The notes under the pieces were generated by a model. The model saw only the letters and a program-made list of their open reading frames with translations, did not search any database and was not told the DNA's origin. DNA of 64,000 bases from positions 58,809,491-58,873,490 of the forward strand of contig OX104130.1 in NCBI GenBank assembly GCA_944470555.2, written 5' to 3'. Numbering within the stretch: the stretch's first letter is position 1; each line of letters begins with the position of its first letter. The position numbers and the translations under genes were made by a program. Source of the stretch: Heterobilharzia americana (taxonomy: Eukaryota > Platyhelminthes > Trematoda > Strigeidida > Schistosomatidae). Of this stretch, positions 1-12,815 are shown piece by piece.

Positions 1-125
1 ATTGATTTCAAGTTTGCACTCGTCACAGGCTGACATTAGTTAGAGAACCATTAGGAACCTGGGTTACTGCTTCGTCGCAGCATAGGACTCCTCAGCAGTG
101 TGCTCTCATGACCGTTCCAGAGATA
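1..125 (-). mobile_element. Class III hammerhead SINE, 3' part (cut by window edge)
   Basis: On the - strand the sequence reads GCTGAGGAGTCC, then a G/C-closed loop, CGAC, GAAG and CAGGTTCC. CTGAGGA (89-95) is a valid CTGANGA hammerhead strand, but the GAAA is GAAG and stem II has a C-C mismatch. The tRNA-like head is missing upstream of about 125. The second copy of this class is at 10595-10735. Confidence 0.55.
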
Positions 126-954
126 AGTTAGTTGGTAATCGATATTTTTGTTTTCTTTTAATTTCTTTCAGTGGTCCTTTTTGTTTAGTACCGTTATCAC
201 ATGAAGATTAGAAGCTGGTAAAAGATAGCTTGTATTTGCTCATCTTGTATTACCGAAGCTTTAGCTATTCATATAGATAGTCAAAACCTTTAGCTACTCA
301 CTTGTACAGACTAAAAGACCCAACTCTCCATTTGAGATAACATAACTGCGTTTACAAGTTAGGCTGCTGTGAATGCGATGCCACATAAGTTGCAGAGACA
401 TCTTTTCAAGTGCTAACATGCCTAACCGAATACTGTCGAAGTTACGAGCAACAACCGAAAAATTCTTATAATCTGAAAGAAATTGAAAAGGTTGTTCCAT
501 CGAGGCTCATAAAATATCATTCGAAGAGGCAAAAATCTTGCAAAAGGGTTTCCTTTCTCACAAAGTGCGTGCCATTGCAGAAGCCTTGCATATCTGTTCG
601 CACTTTTCTGTGGTCAACAGAAAGGGTGGGTTAGACATCTCACAAATATGGTGACAAATAATAATGACTCGCATAGACAGTTCCAAATAATATATCAAGA
701 AAAGGTAGAGCATTACTCCATTTCACAGAATTGCACGTGGTCTATTCCTAATTTATTTATCTGTGAATAGTTTCCGGTGTTGTTTTGCTTATTTGTCCTA
801 ATCGCTTCAACAGAAAAGGTTTTATTTTAACAGCTTGTCTAGTCTTATTACATAATGGTCTGTTGATTCATTATTTTCATCAGTTTTACACTTTTTTCTG
901 AGTTAAATACATTCTATGAACCATTCTATATTTTACATGATCCATTTGGTTATC

Positions 955-1640
955 ATTGATACTTCAACTGCCAACTTACGACATCTGAGGCGCAGCCGCG
1001 ATATCCGGTTATGCAATAAGGGTTGAATATACTGTACTGCTGTGAAACATGGGCATTGAAGGTAGAAGACATGAGAAGGCTTCAGGTGTTTGGTCGCCAT
1101 TACCTTCGTAGCATAGGCCGTTTTTCGTGGTGTCGCCATGCGAGTAAAGCAGAAGTCAGGTTTAGAGTTTTAGGCAGGAGAGGTAAGATGTTGATGCAAA
1201 ATATGTGTTAAGTATGCCTGACTACTATCTGTCTCGTCGCGCAATGTTGGCCAATGTAGGTTCAGAATGGAAAAAAGATCGGAGTGGCCAGACTAAAACG
1301 TGGCATCAATGCATAAAGTCTTTGACTGTTCGTTTGAGCACTGTAGGGCGTTGCAGACTAGCTGGTTGGGGGTCCACAGGACAAGGGAAACCAGTGGCTG
1401 GAGACTCTTGGTGATACGACTCAAAACGGATGTCAGTGGTGCAAATGCAGACAGATTATCCTCATCTTAACTGCTATGTTTAACCCTTTGACTGATTTTT
1501 TTCCTTCCTTCCCGTTCTATTTTATTGCCTTGTTACTTGATGTGCTGGTATGAGGTGTGGTACTTTGGGCCTGGTCCTATATTGATCGTGCTGATCATCA
1601 GAAGTACAGCTACCATTATCTTTACCACTATTATTATGAT
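955..1640 (+). mobile_element. LINE family A relic, RT C-terminal part and 3' UTR
   Basis: The conceptual translation, with at least two frame changes, gives NLRHLRRSRDIRL, then YCCETWALKVEDMRRLQVFG, then WKKDRSGQTKTWHQCIKSLT. These are the conserved post-RT C-terminal blocks of a fluke non-LTR retrotransposon. The fragment is 5'-truncated. It ends in a 3' UTR resembling those at 21890-21970 and 37650-37735, then runs into an ATT-rich tract. Family A is probably RTE-like, from the overall RT and C-terminus; the clade is not certain. Confidence 0.85.
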
Positions 1641-3324
1641 TATTATTATCACTGATTATTAAATTATATCTGATTTTCATATATCCATCATTCGAAAATA
1701 GCAATGTAGTCTTACTCCTCTCTGATGACTCACAACTTCATTGTACTTTCCACAGTCGAACTAAATTCCCCCACCCTATTTCTGTCCTACCATACCTGCA
1801 CAACTGAAACAAACCTCTCTGACCCATTCGCTAATTCACTCATGCATATTATATTGATGTTTGTTCCACATCACTATGTATTTGGATGATCATAAAGGGC
1901 ATATTCTGTACTAAAGCTTGAATATTAACCTGAAAAAATGTCGAGTTCATGCTCTTGAAAAACATCTTTTCAGCAAGATTGAAACGCTGAGGAATTAGGC
2001 TTACTATTCGTTTATTTTGTTATTTGTCCTAATATACTACGCCATGATTGTACAGTTAAAATAGGCCTTATAGGATAAATCATACTAACTTGGTTCCCAA
2101 GTTTTTCCAAACCAACCAGTCCATTGTTAGTCAAGATATCTTCGAACTTTAGATACTTGTTCATCCTCTTCTTCTTCCACTGTCTCAATCTTAAATGTTT
2201 CAAACTAGACCTGGTTATCCTTCTTTCATTCGATTTACCTCTAAGGCAATAATGACTCTTACTTTTTCTTATACTCATTTTGATAAAAATCCACCTTTTG
2301 AAATATTTGATCCTATTGAACAACCGATTGTCAAAACATCATCATCTTTATCCATTTTCTACTAAGTAATAATTAATCTTAACTATTCTTAATTGCTTCT
2401 AGTATCTTTGAGTTATGATAAATTATCCTGTCTGTCATCATTTCCCCTAAACGGAAGAAAACTAAAGATTATGAATACATGAAATAATTGACGTTTTCAC
2501 CTAGAAAATTTGTATATACTTACAATTATACACCTTTGAGAATTGAATCGCCAGAAATAGCCTATTTTTTTTTCAAAAGTTGTCCAACTCAAAATGTAGT
2601 CGATTGCTTTAATTTGCTTTATAAATATAAATAAATCAAAAGATTGCCAAATCGTTATAACAGTATTAAGGATGCGAAAAAGGAAAGATTAATTAGTGTT
2701 TGCTTTCTAGTATGCTTCCTACAGGATGCATACAATTCTTCCTTTTTTCTTTACCATGATATTACTTTTATTTTTGTCTCATCATATATATGTGTATTCG
2801 TACCTGGTCGACCTTTTACTAAAATTGAAGTATTTCGTTGTATTTACCGTTGTTATGGGTTTTCTCTTTGTGTATTTATTCTATGAATGACAATGACCTG
2901 ATTTAATCTATAGATGTTTATTTATGCTTATGCTGTTAGTTGGTATGCGTGCATTATATATACTTATGTATGTTTATTGGAAAACTAAACTTATGAAGAC
3001 TGTTCTATGAAATATTTGGATTATTGAGTTTTCAATATGATTTATATTCTTACTTTCTTCGTCTCTTCTACTCCTTTCTATATAACTCTATTCCACTTTA
3101 ATGTCTTCTTACAGGAAATTGTTTTAACATATTTCTATTGATTGATTTACTGACCTACTCATCGTTCTACTGTTATACAAGTTCACGTCTTAATATCTAC
3201 TTGTTTATTTCTGAGTCTTAACTTACCCTTCATTCTTTGCTTATTTAATTGCTGATTTCTGTCAGTAAAATTGTATTCTTTAGCTAAGTGGTTAAGAAAC
3301 CATAAAAAATTCCCATTATAATTC

Positions 3325-4537
3325 AGAAGCCATTTGAGTTAACAAAGAATATTCTTTTCGATAACTTCTTCTTCTTCAGGTCCTACAGTTATATACACGT
3401 ATTGAGGAATTATGCGTCAATAATATTAAGATTTTGTTTATCAGTTTGCTAATAATATTATATAGTTGAGGAAGTCAATTTGGAAAAGACTAGTGTGAAC
3501 GTTTATGATGGAATCAATTGGTGCTGGGATTCAGTTCAACATACGATTACACTGCTTATGTAATACTGTAAGCTGATGGCTTGATCTCGCAATAGGGTGT
3601 AATAAACTAAGAAAGATAATTTGAGGAATAATAGATTGATAGAATATTACACATGTTGGAGGCCACAATAGGTTAAGAGAATGTGTGGGGATGAAGGGAT
3701 ATCTACAGTAAGGAATTAGAAAAATTCAATCTTTCAGGGTAGGATGTAAATGAATTTGCGCGTCCCGAATCGCGCCATGGCTGTTGTAGTGGCAATACTT
3801 GTTTTTTGTGAACACACAACTCAGATTGTTTGATTATGGTTGCTTCCGGAGTCTAAAGGATTTGGAGTCGGGTATCTTTTATCAGGTTGATGTTATTCCG
3901 TTACAGGGTTTAGTCATATCTACCTTATGATTCGTTTCAACCAATTATGCTAATATTGATCTGATAATGGTCTTTACCGTACCTTTACTTAACCACGCTG
4001 GGAGGTGTTCGCGAGCATGTAAAATTAAATCGCTAGAGCAGTGACCGACGTAACTAGCTCCACAGGAGCAGTCAAACTGATAAACACAATGGGAAGTGAC
4101 CAGTCTAGGGAATCCTACTTTTTTCTCGGTGTCACCACTGGGAGTGTGGAAAACTTAGTTTGTAGTTTAACAGCATTGAAAGTTCTTCAGATTGTTCTGC
4201 GTAGTTTGCAAATTAATATCTTGCTAATCACGTCACCTCCGAATTATACCTAAATGTATAGTGGTTTCCTGCTAGCCGTTGGAATATCCTTTCTTACCAT
4301 TCTTGTAATCATATATTTCTTTGTAAATTTATAAATCAGTAATAGTTGATTTTGTGATTAACGTGCACACAAGAGGTCTCTGAATTGACCTCCTCAGCTG
4401 TATAAAATTATTAACAAACTGATAAACAAAATCTTAATATTGTTGAAGCATATGTCTTCATTATGTACATATAACTGTAGTACCTGGAGAAGAAGAAGTT
4501 ATCAAAAAGAATATCCTTTGTTCACTTAAATGGCTTT
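3325..4537. repeat. Inverted repeat pair (155-bp arms, about 86% identical) around a 0.9-kb core
   Basis: The left arm 3325-3480 matches the reverse complement of 4383-4537 with about 21 mismatches by eye. Shared words include TAAGATTTTGTTTATCAGTT and GATAACTTCTTCTTCT. Weaker similarity continues inward about 50 bases on each side. The 0.9-kb core has no recognisable transposase. It may be a non-autonomous terminal-inverted-repeat element or an inverted duplication. Confidence 0.75.
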
Positions 4538-4689
4538 TGAGAAACCAACTTATTTTTTTTAACCATAAGTATAGATCATCTAGAGAACCGTTGAAAATCA
4601 GGTTGGACACTATAATAAACTAAGAGCAAATAGTTTTCCGGCGTTTAAAAACTTTTTCCGTGTCGATCACTTATTCACAGACATCCTTC

Positions 4690-5020
4690 AGGCTAGATAA
4701 TGTATGTGAATGGCATAGAACATGACAGATTATGTCGAATGCCTAATCGATTACGGCTTTATGGTTTACTTGGGACAAGTGGATTAATACCAAACAATTT
4801 ACGGCTTTCATTGCACTTTTGCTTCGCTTATGCGAGATGTTCTCGAGCAGAAGAAACTCAGACGAGACTTCCATTCGAAACGTTGGAGTTATTTTGTTTC
4901 AAACATGCTGTGATCTACACAAATATAAACTAGATGTAGTGTCAACCTTTTACTTAACACCTAATGTTTGTGATACTATTCGGTCAAATCCTTATCATAT
5001 AAATTACCTCAGAAATTAGT
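4690..5020 (+). repeat. Interspersed repeat, similar to 58900-59030
   Basis: The segment from about 4860 (GACGAGACTTCCATTCGAAA, then TTTCAAACATGCTGTGAT and a tract ending AACCTTTTACTTA) matches 58912-59005 at roughly 70-75%. The short ORFs across it look like chance. The family is not identified. Confidence 0.5.
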
Positions 5021-6261
5021 CCGTTTTCCAGTAACGTATCAGGTTCTTACTCTAGTTTTTATTGGTTGTTTTGGGCTACTGGTAAATATACGCATGCAAA
5101 CCTTGTAAGCTTTTGGAAAAATATTTATTCATCCAAGCGGCTAATACTGGTAGACTTATTAAACTAATCAGGTCAACATACATGTTAGTGAAAATTGAAA
5201 CATAGACAGGAGAAGTGGTTGCTTCTTTCGAAAACCAAAAAGGAAGGAAATGATGACGCATAAAGAGATGATGTTGGTCCTCATTTCGTTGTTTCTTTTT
5301 GCCTCTCTTAAAAGTTGCTTCATTTTTCTTCCTTTCTTCCACGCTACTTGTCCGTTTGTTTGCTTGTTTGTAATCACTGTAAAATGCTTTATATTACCAT
5401 ATCGGTGGGAGTAACTATCTGTGTATAGTGCGTGCGCTTAAAAGGGAATGTGTGCTAGTAGGCAAGTTTGTGTTTTAATTACTGTTTTCCTTCCTCATAA
5501 TGTTACATAATGTCTAAAATAGATTTTAAGATTGTGTTAAATACTTGGCTGTTATTATCATTATTCTTACCATGTGCCATCATCAAAGTTGATGACTCAC
5601 TTACCTATCTCTTTCCTGTGATTATTACTACTTGTAAGTAAGGACCCTTAGGTTTTCTGACCTAGAAGTTAGTTGTTTACCTGACCAGAGGTCGTTCGTA
5701 TTCAATATACATGGTTGGTATGCAAATCTATCATTTCAAAAAGTACACTGTTTTCCACTCACCTCATTTATCAGAAAAATCAATTTTTTTCAACTTGATC
5801 TAAAAATGGTTCTGTTCATTATGAAAAATGCTAGTGATTTTGAAGGAAACTTGTAATGACTTTCAGTAATAGTTGGTATTTGGAAGGGAATATTTATTCA
5901 AGTTTTCCCTACCACACACCATAAACGCTACACTATTGACTACTTAAACTCGTTAACTTTATTTCTGCTCTATAATAATAATAATAATCTTACAACATAA
6001 AGGACTTCAGCTTTGTAATGACTATAAATTCATCGTATATATATAATATACTCAAGAGATTTGTATACCCCTGTGCGAATATCAGTGAGACGCTCCACAA
6101 TGAATTAAAAGATATTTTGCATTTCTAGGAAAAGACTAAGACGAAGTATAATGTCAATATAAATTAAGTGACTAGAATATGTTACAAATTGTCATCAATT
6201 ATTGAAAAAAGTCAGTGGTGGCATCATGAGACACTCGTAAACACCAACATTTTTGTAGTAT

Positions 6262-6432
6262 GTTTGATGGCTAACAGTGACGTCCTGGACGCGCATTTCG
6301 TCCTATTTGTGACTCGTCAGGTGGATATGCCTGCACTTTGGCGAGTGATGTTGTTTCCACTGAGACTCGAACCCAGTACCTATCTCTCTAAACACCAAAG
6401 CGTCACCCACTAGGCTACAAGTACCAGTAACA
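6262..6432 (-). mobile_element. Class I hammerhead SINE
   Basis: On the - strand a tRNA-like head has the B-box GGTTCGAGTCT (6363-6373) and the A-box region CCTAGTGGGTGACGC. It is followed by CAGTGGAAACAACATCACTC, a linker and the hammerhead at 6280-6330, ending CACTGTTAGCCA. This is the typical Sm-alpha-type layout, transcribed by RNA polymerase III in known relatives. Confidence 0.85.
6280..6330 (-). ncRNA. Hammerhead, class I, core present but stem I broken
   Basis: The - strand reads CTGACGA, a GTCA/GGAC stem II, GAAA, a short stem III and a GTC triplet. Stem I has two adjacent mismatches next to the cleavage site (C-C, A-A), with only three clear pairs beyond them. Cleavage would be weak at best. 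Confidence 0.7.
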
Positions 6433-7375
6433 CAGTATTTTTTGTGAGACAATCAACCTAGTCTTACTTTCCTTATAGCCTTGTAGATAAAAGAAAAGAA
6501 AATTTACTAGGCGTTCGAATGAAAAAGGGAATGCACAACAACGTCTTTTTCTTCCTGTTTAGTTGTTTTTGCTATGATACCATAAAGAATTATTTCATTA
6601 AGAGTTATAAAAGACAGTTAAAAGTGTTCTGAGTTAAATCAAGGCTTCATTGAAGCAATTCTGCAAACTTTTTAGTTATATTGCATGCTTACTTTAACCT
6701 CCATGAAGCATTTAATTTTATCTATTTCAGTCACAGATCCCTCTCTTACTACACTAAGTCTTATTCTGCCTAAAAGTGACGAAAGTTTTCATGTACCATT
6801 TTACTCCATCGTATAAAGAAACATTTTACCCTTCTGTTCTAAATATAATCACATCTTGAGAATGTTCATAGTTTAGATTACACTCGACTGTTTTATTTCT
6901 ACCGACTAAAAAAAGTTATGCACACTTACGCTCGTTTTCATTACAACTGCTTAAGTCCCAATGGTTTTACTAAACAGATCGCATTTTTAAACTATTTCTC
7001 TTACAAAAAGCAGTTACTTTTAGTACAGCATAATGTCTTATAAACAGTTTCAAATCATACTTTACAGTGTGCGTGAATTTTTCACTATGTGGCATATTTC
7101 AATAAACACATCATCCCTATTCTAACTAATGAGGTTATGTGATGTGATTACTTTATTCTTATACTTGGGCAGTTATCTTTTTCTGTTGCTTATTAGGAAG
7201 TATATTCCTCAGTCCTATCTTGCATGGATAACTGAAGTGGTTTATATGATGTGTAAAACAGTCTATTCTTTACTGTTTGTATCAGTTATATGTCACTTGA
7301 TAGTGCTAAATCAATCCATACATTTGACTTACATTCATCCAGCGAAAATGCTGCAGTCATTGTGTAGACTTCTTG

Positions 7376-8310
7376 TCAGTCTACATTTGAGACTGTAGGA
7401 ATGTGTTCACGTGCATTCATTAGTTCAAAAGAAGTAGATGAAATCCACTTGTCCCTTTCAGCCACCCTCTCATAGTCAGCTGCGGTCTTCAACACTGGAG
7501 ATTGCAGATAGCTCGAGGATTCTTCGGCATCACTGCTGTCGTTTGGTTTGAACCCAACCTTACTGTTCTTATCACATAGCTGCACCTGTTACGGTCTCGT
7601 TGCTACTGTAGTTTCCCCTCCACCCCCCGACCATCCAGGTGAATACATGTATGTGCTGAAAACGTTGAGTGGTTACTGTTTAAACACATCCCACAAGGAG
7701 TGGCAACCTTGCACCGACCCTCTCCAATGATATCTGATAGCAATAAAGCCTTTCTGTGTCCACCAATGAGGTTGGTGGACGCCATGTCTGATAATATCTA
7801 CCTTCATGTATGGAGTGCGTGCTTAAGAGAAATAGGTGGTTGTCTGAGAACACTTGTAGTGGGCGATCGCCATTATCTTTCCATTTAGTTGGAATTCCGA
7901 AGGTGCCGCCTATTTGCCTTTCTGCCTGATTCAGCCCGCCCACTCGCTCACTGAAATCAATTGCTACAAATACCGCATCTGAATGTTTACCTTTCAGGAG
8001 AAGGCTAAACAGTTTTTGGTAGGACTCATCCTCACTTCATCCGAACGGTAGTCAGTGAATTGGATGTCTACGCAGATATTACAAAGAAACGTCAACGAGT
8101 GTCACCATTTATTTTAGTCTTCACCGCACCGTTCAGTTGAGTGGCACATAGGTGGGAGTCAACTGGAATCCAGTTGAGTGGTGCGCTTTCTGCCTCAGTA
8201 CTAATTGCTTTACCTACACCTGTAAGATCATGACGGCTCACCATCGAATCTCCAGAAACTCGAAGGATGAATTTTACGGATTCCATGTATTCTTTTTGCA
8301 TTACCTCCCG
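7376..8310 (-). mobile_element. LINE family A relic, endonuclease domain
   Basis: On the - strand, broken frames encode DLTGVGKAISTEAESAPLNW and WIPVDSHLCATQLNG. After these come RQIGGTFGIPTKWKDNGDRP, LQVFSDNHLFLLST and YYQTWRPPTSLVDTERL. These are apurinic-endonuclease-like domain blocks of a fluke non-LTR retrotransposon and correspond to the segment at 40975-41750 in the longer copy. Downstream frames to about 7376 look like the linker before the RT. Stops and frameshifts make it non-functional. Confidence 0.8.
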
Positions 8311-10368
8311 TAAGGTAATAGTTAGGTATATCCTTTCTCAAATCACTTTTGGTCGAAACTTATGGTATATAAAATATTATTACTCACATATTACATTGAA
8401 TCGAAGAGATATGCAACCTTTTTGAGACATTTGTCTTTTCGATAATAAGGCAGAGAGGTTTATCGCTCAGACCAATGATGATTTCATCAACACTCACTTT
8501 TTCTAGGGTATTCGCTAATGAAATTACTGGATCTAGCAATGAAATATTCATGCGCAAGTTATGACTCTTGAAGAATTCTAATTAACCTAGCCTGATTATC
8601 AAAGAATTAGAGTATATATTGCAAAAATCATGTATGCACATTTGACAGACGAGTTGTGGTCTGTTATTGTTTACCAGATATAATGTTATTAATTTAGTTG
8701 TTACAAGTATGTACACAACATTACACGGTGATTAATTTAACATGAATCTACTCAGAGTGTTTCATAGCTAATTGCTTTAACCAACGCCTGCCTGTTATTT
8801 GTCTGGAGTTTTCTTTTTATTTCCCCATATATAAAATTTAAGGAAGTTTTCACACTTCTAGTCACTAATTGTAGTTTTTTTTTAGATGAATGGCAATTTT
8901 AATTTATAGAGACTGTATTCATCCGCTACTGATTTCAGTCCGTAATCACTAATTGTAATTGTTTTTATGTGAGATGAGTTGTATTTAGACCATGTGCTAA
9001 ATATATTCAGTTAGAACACTTCTGAGTATGCTATACTAGTGTGTTACAGCATTTTGCGCTTTTCTATTTTCGTAGAAACCTAATAAGATGTAACTGACTG
9101 GATATAAAAAGTCGTTTTCATTCAAGGCTTTCTTGAATTAGCAGAATGCATATTTGACACCTGACCATCTTGAAGATTTTCAGTTTCCACTTCTTGGAGG
9201 ATGGAAAGTTGTTTGAAATGTTATTCATTCGAATTCAATCGAAGTGTTCAGTGGTTGATGTGTTCATCATAGAGTTATTATGCTGAACTTTGAGACTTGT
9301 TTAGACTGGTGACTGTATAAAACTGTCAGACTTAAGGTGAACAGGCTGGCATTCATTTTAGGGATAGAGTTTTTCAAAATGAAATTGCTCTCGTACTTAG
9401 TTCGGATTTCAGCGCTACTTTAGGTGATAATATCAAGCTTTGACATTGACGAGGCTTTTATTCACCCTCCTTAACCTATAAGCAGGTTAAATTTGCTAAT
9501 GACTTTCTTCTTATTAGTTATTTTGTTAAACTTTTCCATCCATTCAACTGAACACAGCCAGGCATACTTTGAGTTGGATTTCCTTAAATAGGCTTTCTCT
9601 CTTTCCACTTGGAAAATATATTTGTTCTGAATGCGACTACTTTGAGACATTTGACGTTGTTGCAACTCTTTCATATGTCTACTTATCTGCACATCTGTTT
9701 ATTTTCTCCTGTAGAAAATGAATATTTGCATATTAAAAGAGCAGAAGAATTGAAACATTAAAAGAACAGTTCATTTACACTCTCTCTAACAAATAAGAAA
9801 CCTTATTTTCTATCTTTTTCATCTGTTATATTGTAGTATTTTGTTTGCAAACAGGAAGATAATTTTGTGATTTATAGGATGAAAGTTCTCTATACTTCTC
9901 CTCTTCGCTTTTTGATTTTCTCTCTTAACTACTTAAGATTTTTAGTTCATAATGAAATTTGTACAATGAAATGCAGTGTACTTGGAAGTTTCTGCTACAA
10001 ATTTTTTTTGAAGTCGAAATATTCGGACTACAAATTTTGGCCAGTATTACACCAAGGAGAGTCTTAAAAAAGATACAAGAAATAAAATATATGTGATGTT
10101 GTTTAGTTAGTCATCGAAACAAAGAGTCAATGAACCAATAAGTTGAAAACAATTTCATCTATATTAGTTGATTGAAACTATTGATTTTAAAAGGTTGTAT
10201 TGCGAACTATCCTGTTAGAATTTTATTAAATATCTAGACCATAGTTGTTACGAATGTCCTGGAGGAAGTAAAGCACTGGATCTAACTTAATCATTATAAG
10301 AATGTATTTTAATTCCAGCGTATGTAGAAAATGAAAACAAAATATGTCTGGATATTTCATTATGTAGG

Positions 10369-10413
10369 CCACAGCTTCTTACGTTTCCATATATCCTGCT
10401 GAAGAAGCTGTGG
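10369..10413. repeat. Perfect 12-bp hairpin
   Basis: CCACAGCTTCTT (10369-10380) pairs perfectly with AAGAAGCTGTGG (10402-10413) across a 21-base loop. Pairing continues outward with few mismatches (17 of 20). The role is unknown. Confidence 0.75.
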
Positions 10414-10594
10414 TTTACACAACAAAACAGTTCAGTCATAATTGACACTTAAATTCCTCAAGACCGTTTGTATTACCCATGGTCTGCATATCTGTATAAA
10501 TAGTATTTCACGTTTGTTCATTTTGGAGGTTTGTGGGTAGTTATTTATTAGTTTCAAATGGATATTCATCACGATCTGACAGCAGTCGAATAAA

Positions 10595-10735
10595 AAAATG
10601 GGAACGCAGGAGCACTGGACAGCTGTTTTGTTCTAGGATGGGATTCCACACAGATGTACACCATAACCCCACCAGGAATGTAACCCAGTACCTATAGGTT
10701 TCATGACCAGCATGTTACCATTGAGCTAGAAATTG
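10595..10735 (-). mobile_element. Class III hammerhead SINE, degenerate
   Basis: On the - strand, TAGCTCAATGGTAACATGC (A-box-like) is followed by GGGTTACATTCC (10675-10686, B-box-like) and CTGGTGGGGTTATGG. A decayed hammerhead follows at about 10612-10655: a CTGTGTGGA core strand, GAAA mutated to AAAA, a stem III ACAGCTGT and a GTC-like site before CAGTGCTCC. The body differs from classes I and II. Confidence 0.6.
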
Positions 10736-12633
10736 CGATAATTAAATGGGTCTTTTTATGTATGAGTTATAGGAAATTTTGCATGTCGTGTGAATAGTTC
10801 CTTGTATACTGCGACTAGGCGAGTAGAACATGACTGCTCAACAGTTTGATGATTCCATTATCGTACCACTAATTAAAATGAGAATCCTTTGTTCTATATT
10901 TACAAGCATCGCTAAGATGAATCCATTTTTCATCCTTTTTCTTATAACGTACTGTCTTATCCAGACCAGTAAATTTCTGTTTCCTTGGACATATAAAGTA
11001 TTGTGTATATCTTCACGCAGTTTATGTGTAAAGGTAATTATTCTATTTTTCATCAGAAATCAACCTGGTGACGCTCAAAAATACACTATAAATAGTTTCA
11101 TAGTTGGTTACTGCATAATCTGAATTAATTTTATATAGATAATTTCGAATAAACCACGTTCATTGTCTATTTTTATTGTGGTTCGCGCTACTCTTATGAA
11201 TACATTTAAGTAGTATATATTGCATGAAATCTTTAGGTAAAGCAAATAGTCATTATTTTGAAGAAGCAAATAAGAATTATTGAAAGGTAATACAGAAGAT
11301 TAACAAAAAGCAAGACAGACTGAAATGTGTTTGATATGAGGTTCTAATATTTTACGAAGACTTACCTTCACTGTTTCTACACTGTAGTTAATATGACAGC
11401 ATTTTCTCTCGTATGTAAAGTGCTGGCCATATTCAGGGTAATAATTTACAGTGGATCATAAAAATTATATATCGGAGGAAACATTACTCCTTTCACATTC
11501 TGATTAATTTGTGATTTGAAATGCAAATTTTTTTAAGTTTCACAGTGTTAACAAAAATGTCACAATATACACAAACACTAGTCGAACGTATATGCTTGAG
11601 AATTTATTCACCTCTACTGTTTGTACTTGTATGTTGATACATTTATACTGTTCGTTGCAAACATCCAGTGTCTTACCTGTAGAAAAATATGATTTCTTTG
11701 TGACAGCTAAACTTCATTCAAACATCTAGGATATACTAGAGTGAATATTACCATTCTTTGTATGATAATTTATTTCTAGAAATGATAAGATCAATAAACC
11801 AATGATTTATGGGTTAACCCATTATAATAAATGACATCTATACTTTATGCTTTCTAAGATATATACATCATCATTTCTAGATTATGTAATATTGACAGAC
11901 AAAATAGATTTATTATTTTCTCTTATTGTCTGTTTCTTTTCTAGTGCTACTTCTATATTAAGTAGTTTAACTGGATCTTTCAGACTATATTTAAATGAAA
12001 ACTAAGATTCATTATGATTGAATATTTACAATGACCATGAGATTTTTATCTGTATGCATTAAGAGATTGATTTAGACCATATTTTCCATAGATAATAGGG
12101 AATTATATGTATCCCATTATCTTTGTTATCTATATACACTTCCAATGTTCAGTCGACCAACTACACACTGGAAGGAAGCTATCATAAACATAAGTTTTTT
12201 TCAACTATAACTAGTGAAATTAGACTGTATTCAGTTAAAAAGATATGTCACATTATCAGTAAAGTTTATTTTGACATTGAGTGGCCTTTTTCCTCCTAAA
12301 ACAAATAAGTCAACTGAAATTTTGTTTTTAAAAATGATATCGTATGTGTAAAGCATTTCAATGAGAAAATGTCAGAGTATGTATCTAAAATCTGACGATA
12401 CTGTATCTTTGTTATTACTGTTTCCCTTGCCAAAAGATGACAACAAAAGTTTTACCAGTCATCACGTTTTATTTGAAAACGATATCTGTTCACTAGTACT
12501 TCACTTTTCAAACGAACTCATAGTCATATATTACATTGAGTAACGTTATGGTTATCATAGTAAAAATTATAATACGTGGTATTGAGCACCTTTCGTGTTA
12601 ATCAAGTATTCTTAATCAGTTTCATATTATGAT

Positions 12634-12815
12634 ACACAAGAGGTGACTATCATGCCCTTATGGGTTAGTGGATAACTCTCTGACTTTTGGAGAGAGAGGT
12701 ACTGGGTTCGAGCCTCAGTGGGAATAACATCACTCACTGAAGTGCAGGTACATCCGCCTGGAGTCCTGAATTGGACGAAACGCGCATCCTGTATTCCTCT
12801 GCTAGTCACGGACAT
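12634..12815 (+). mobile_element. Class I hammerhead SINE with deleted ribozyme core
   Basis: The tRNA-like head runs from ACAAGAGGTGACTATCATGC to the B-box GGTTCGAGCCT (12705-12715). The ribozyme part reads CCTGGAGTCC where CTGATGAGTCC is expected, a three-base loss in the core strand. GGACGAAACGCGCATCC remains. The core cannot form. Confidence 0.85.

Noticed and set aside
2012..2323. 103-codon - strand ORF, Lys/Arg-rich
   Set aside because: No family motif, no context, and composition expected from AT-rich DNA read on this strand.
7129..7398. 89-codon hydrophobic + strand ORF
   Set aside because: Its hydrophobicity comes from T-rich DNA. No start context, splice signals or homology seen.
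12700..12720. Good tRNA B-boxes here and at 6363, 34424 and 57750 suggesting tRNA genes
   Set aside because: No closed acceptor or anticodon stems, and each sits in the fixed SINE context followed by a hammerhead. They are tRNA-derived SINE promoters, not tRNA genes.
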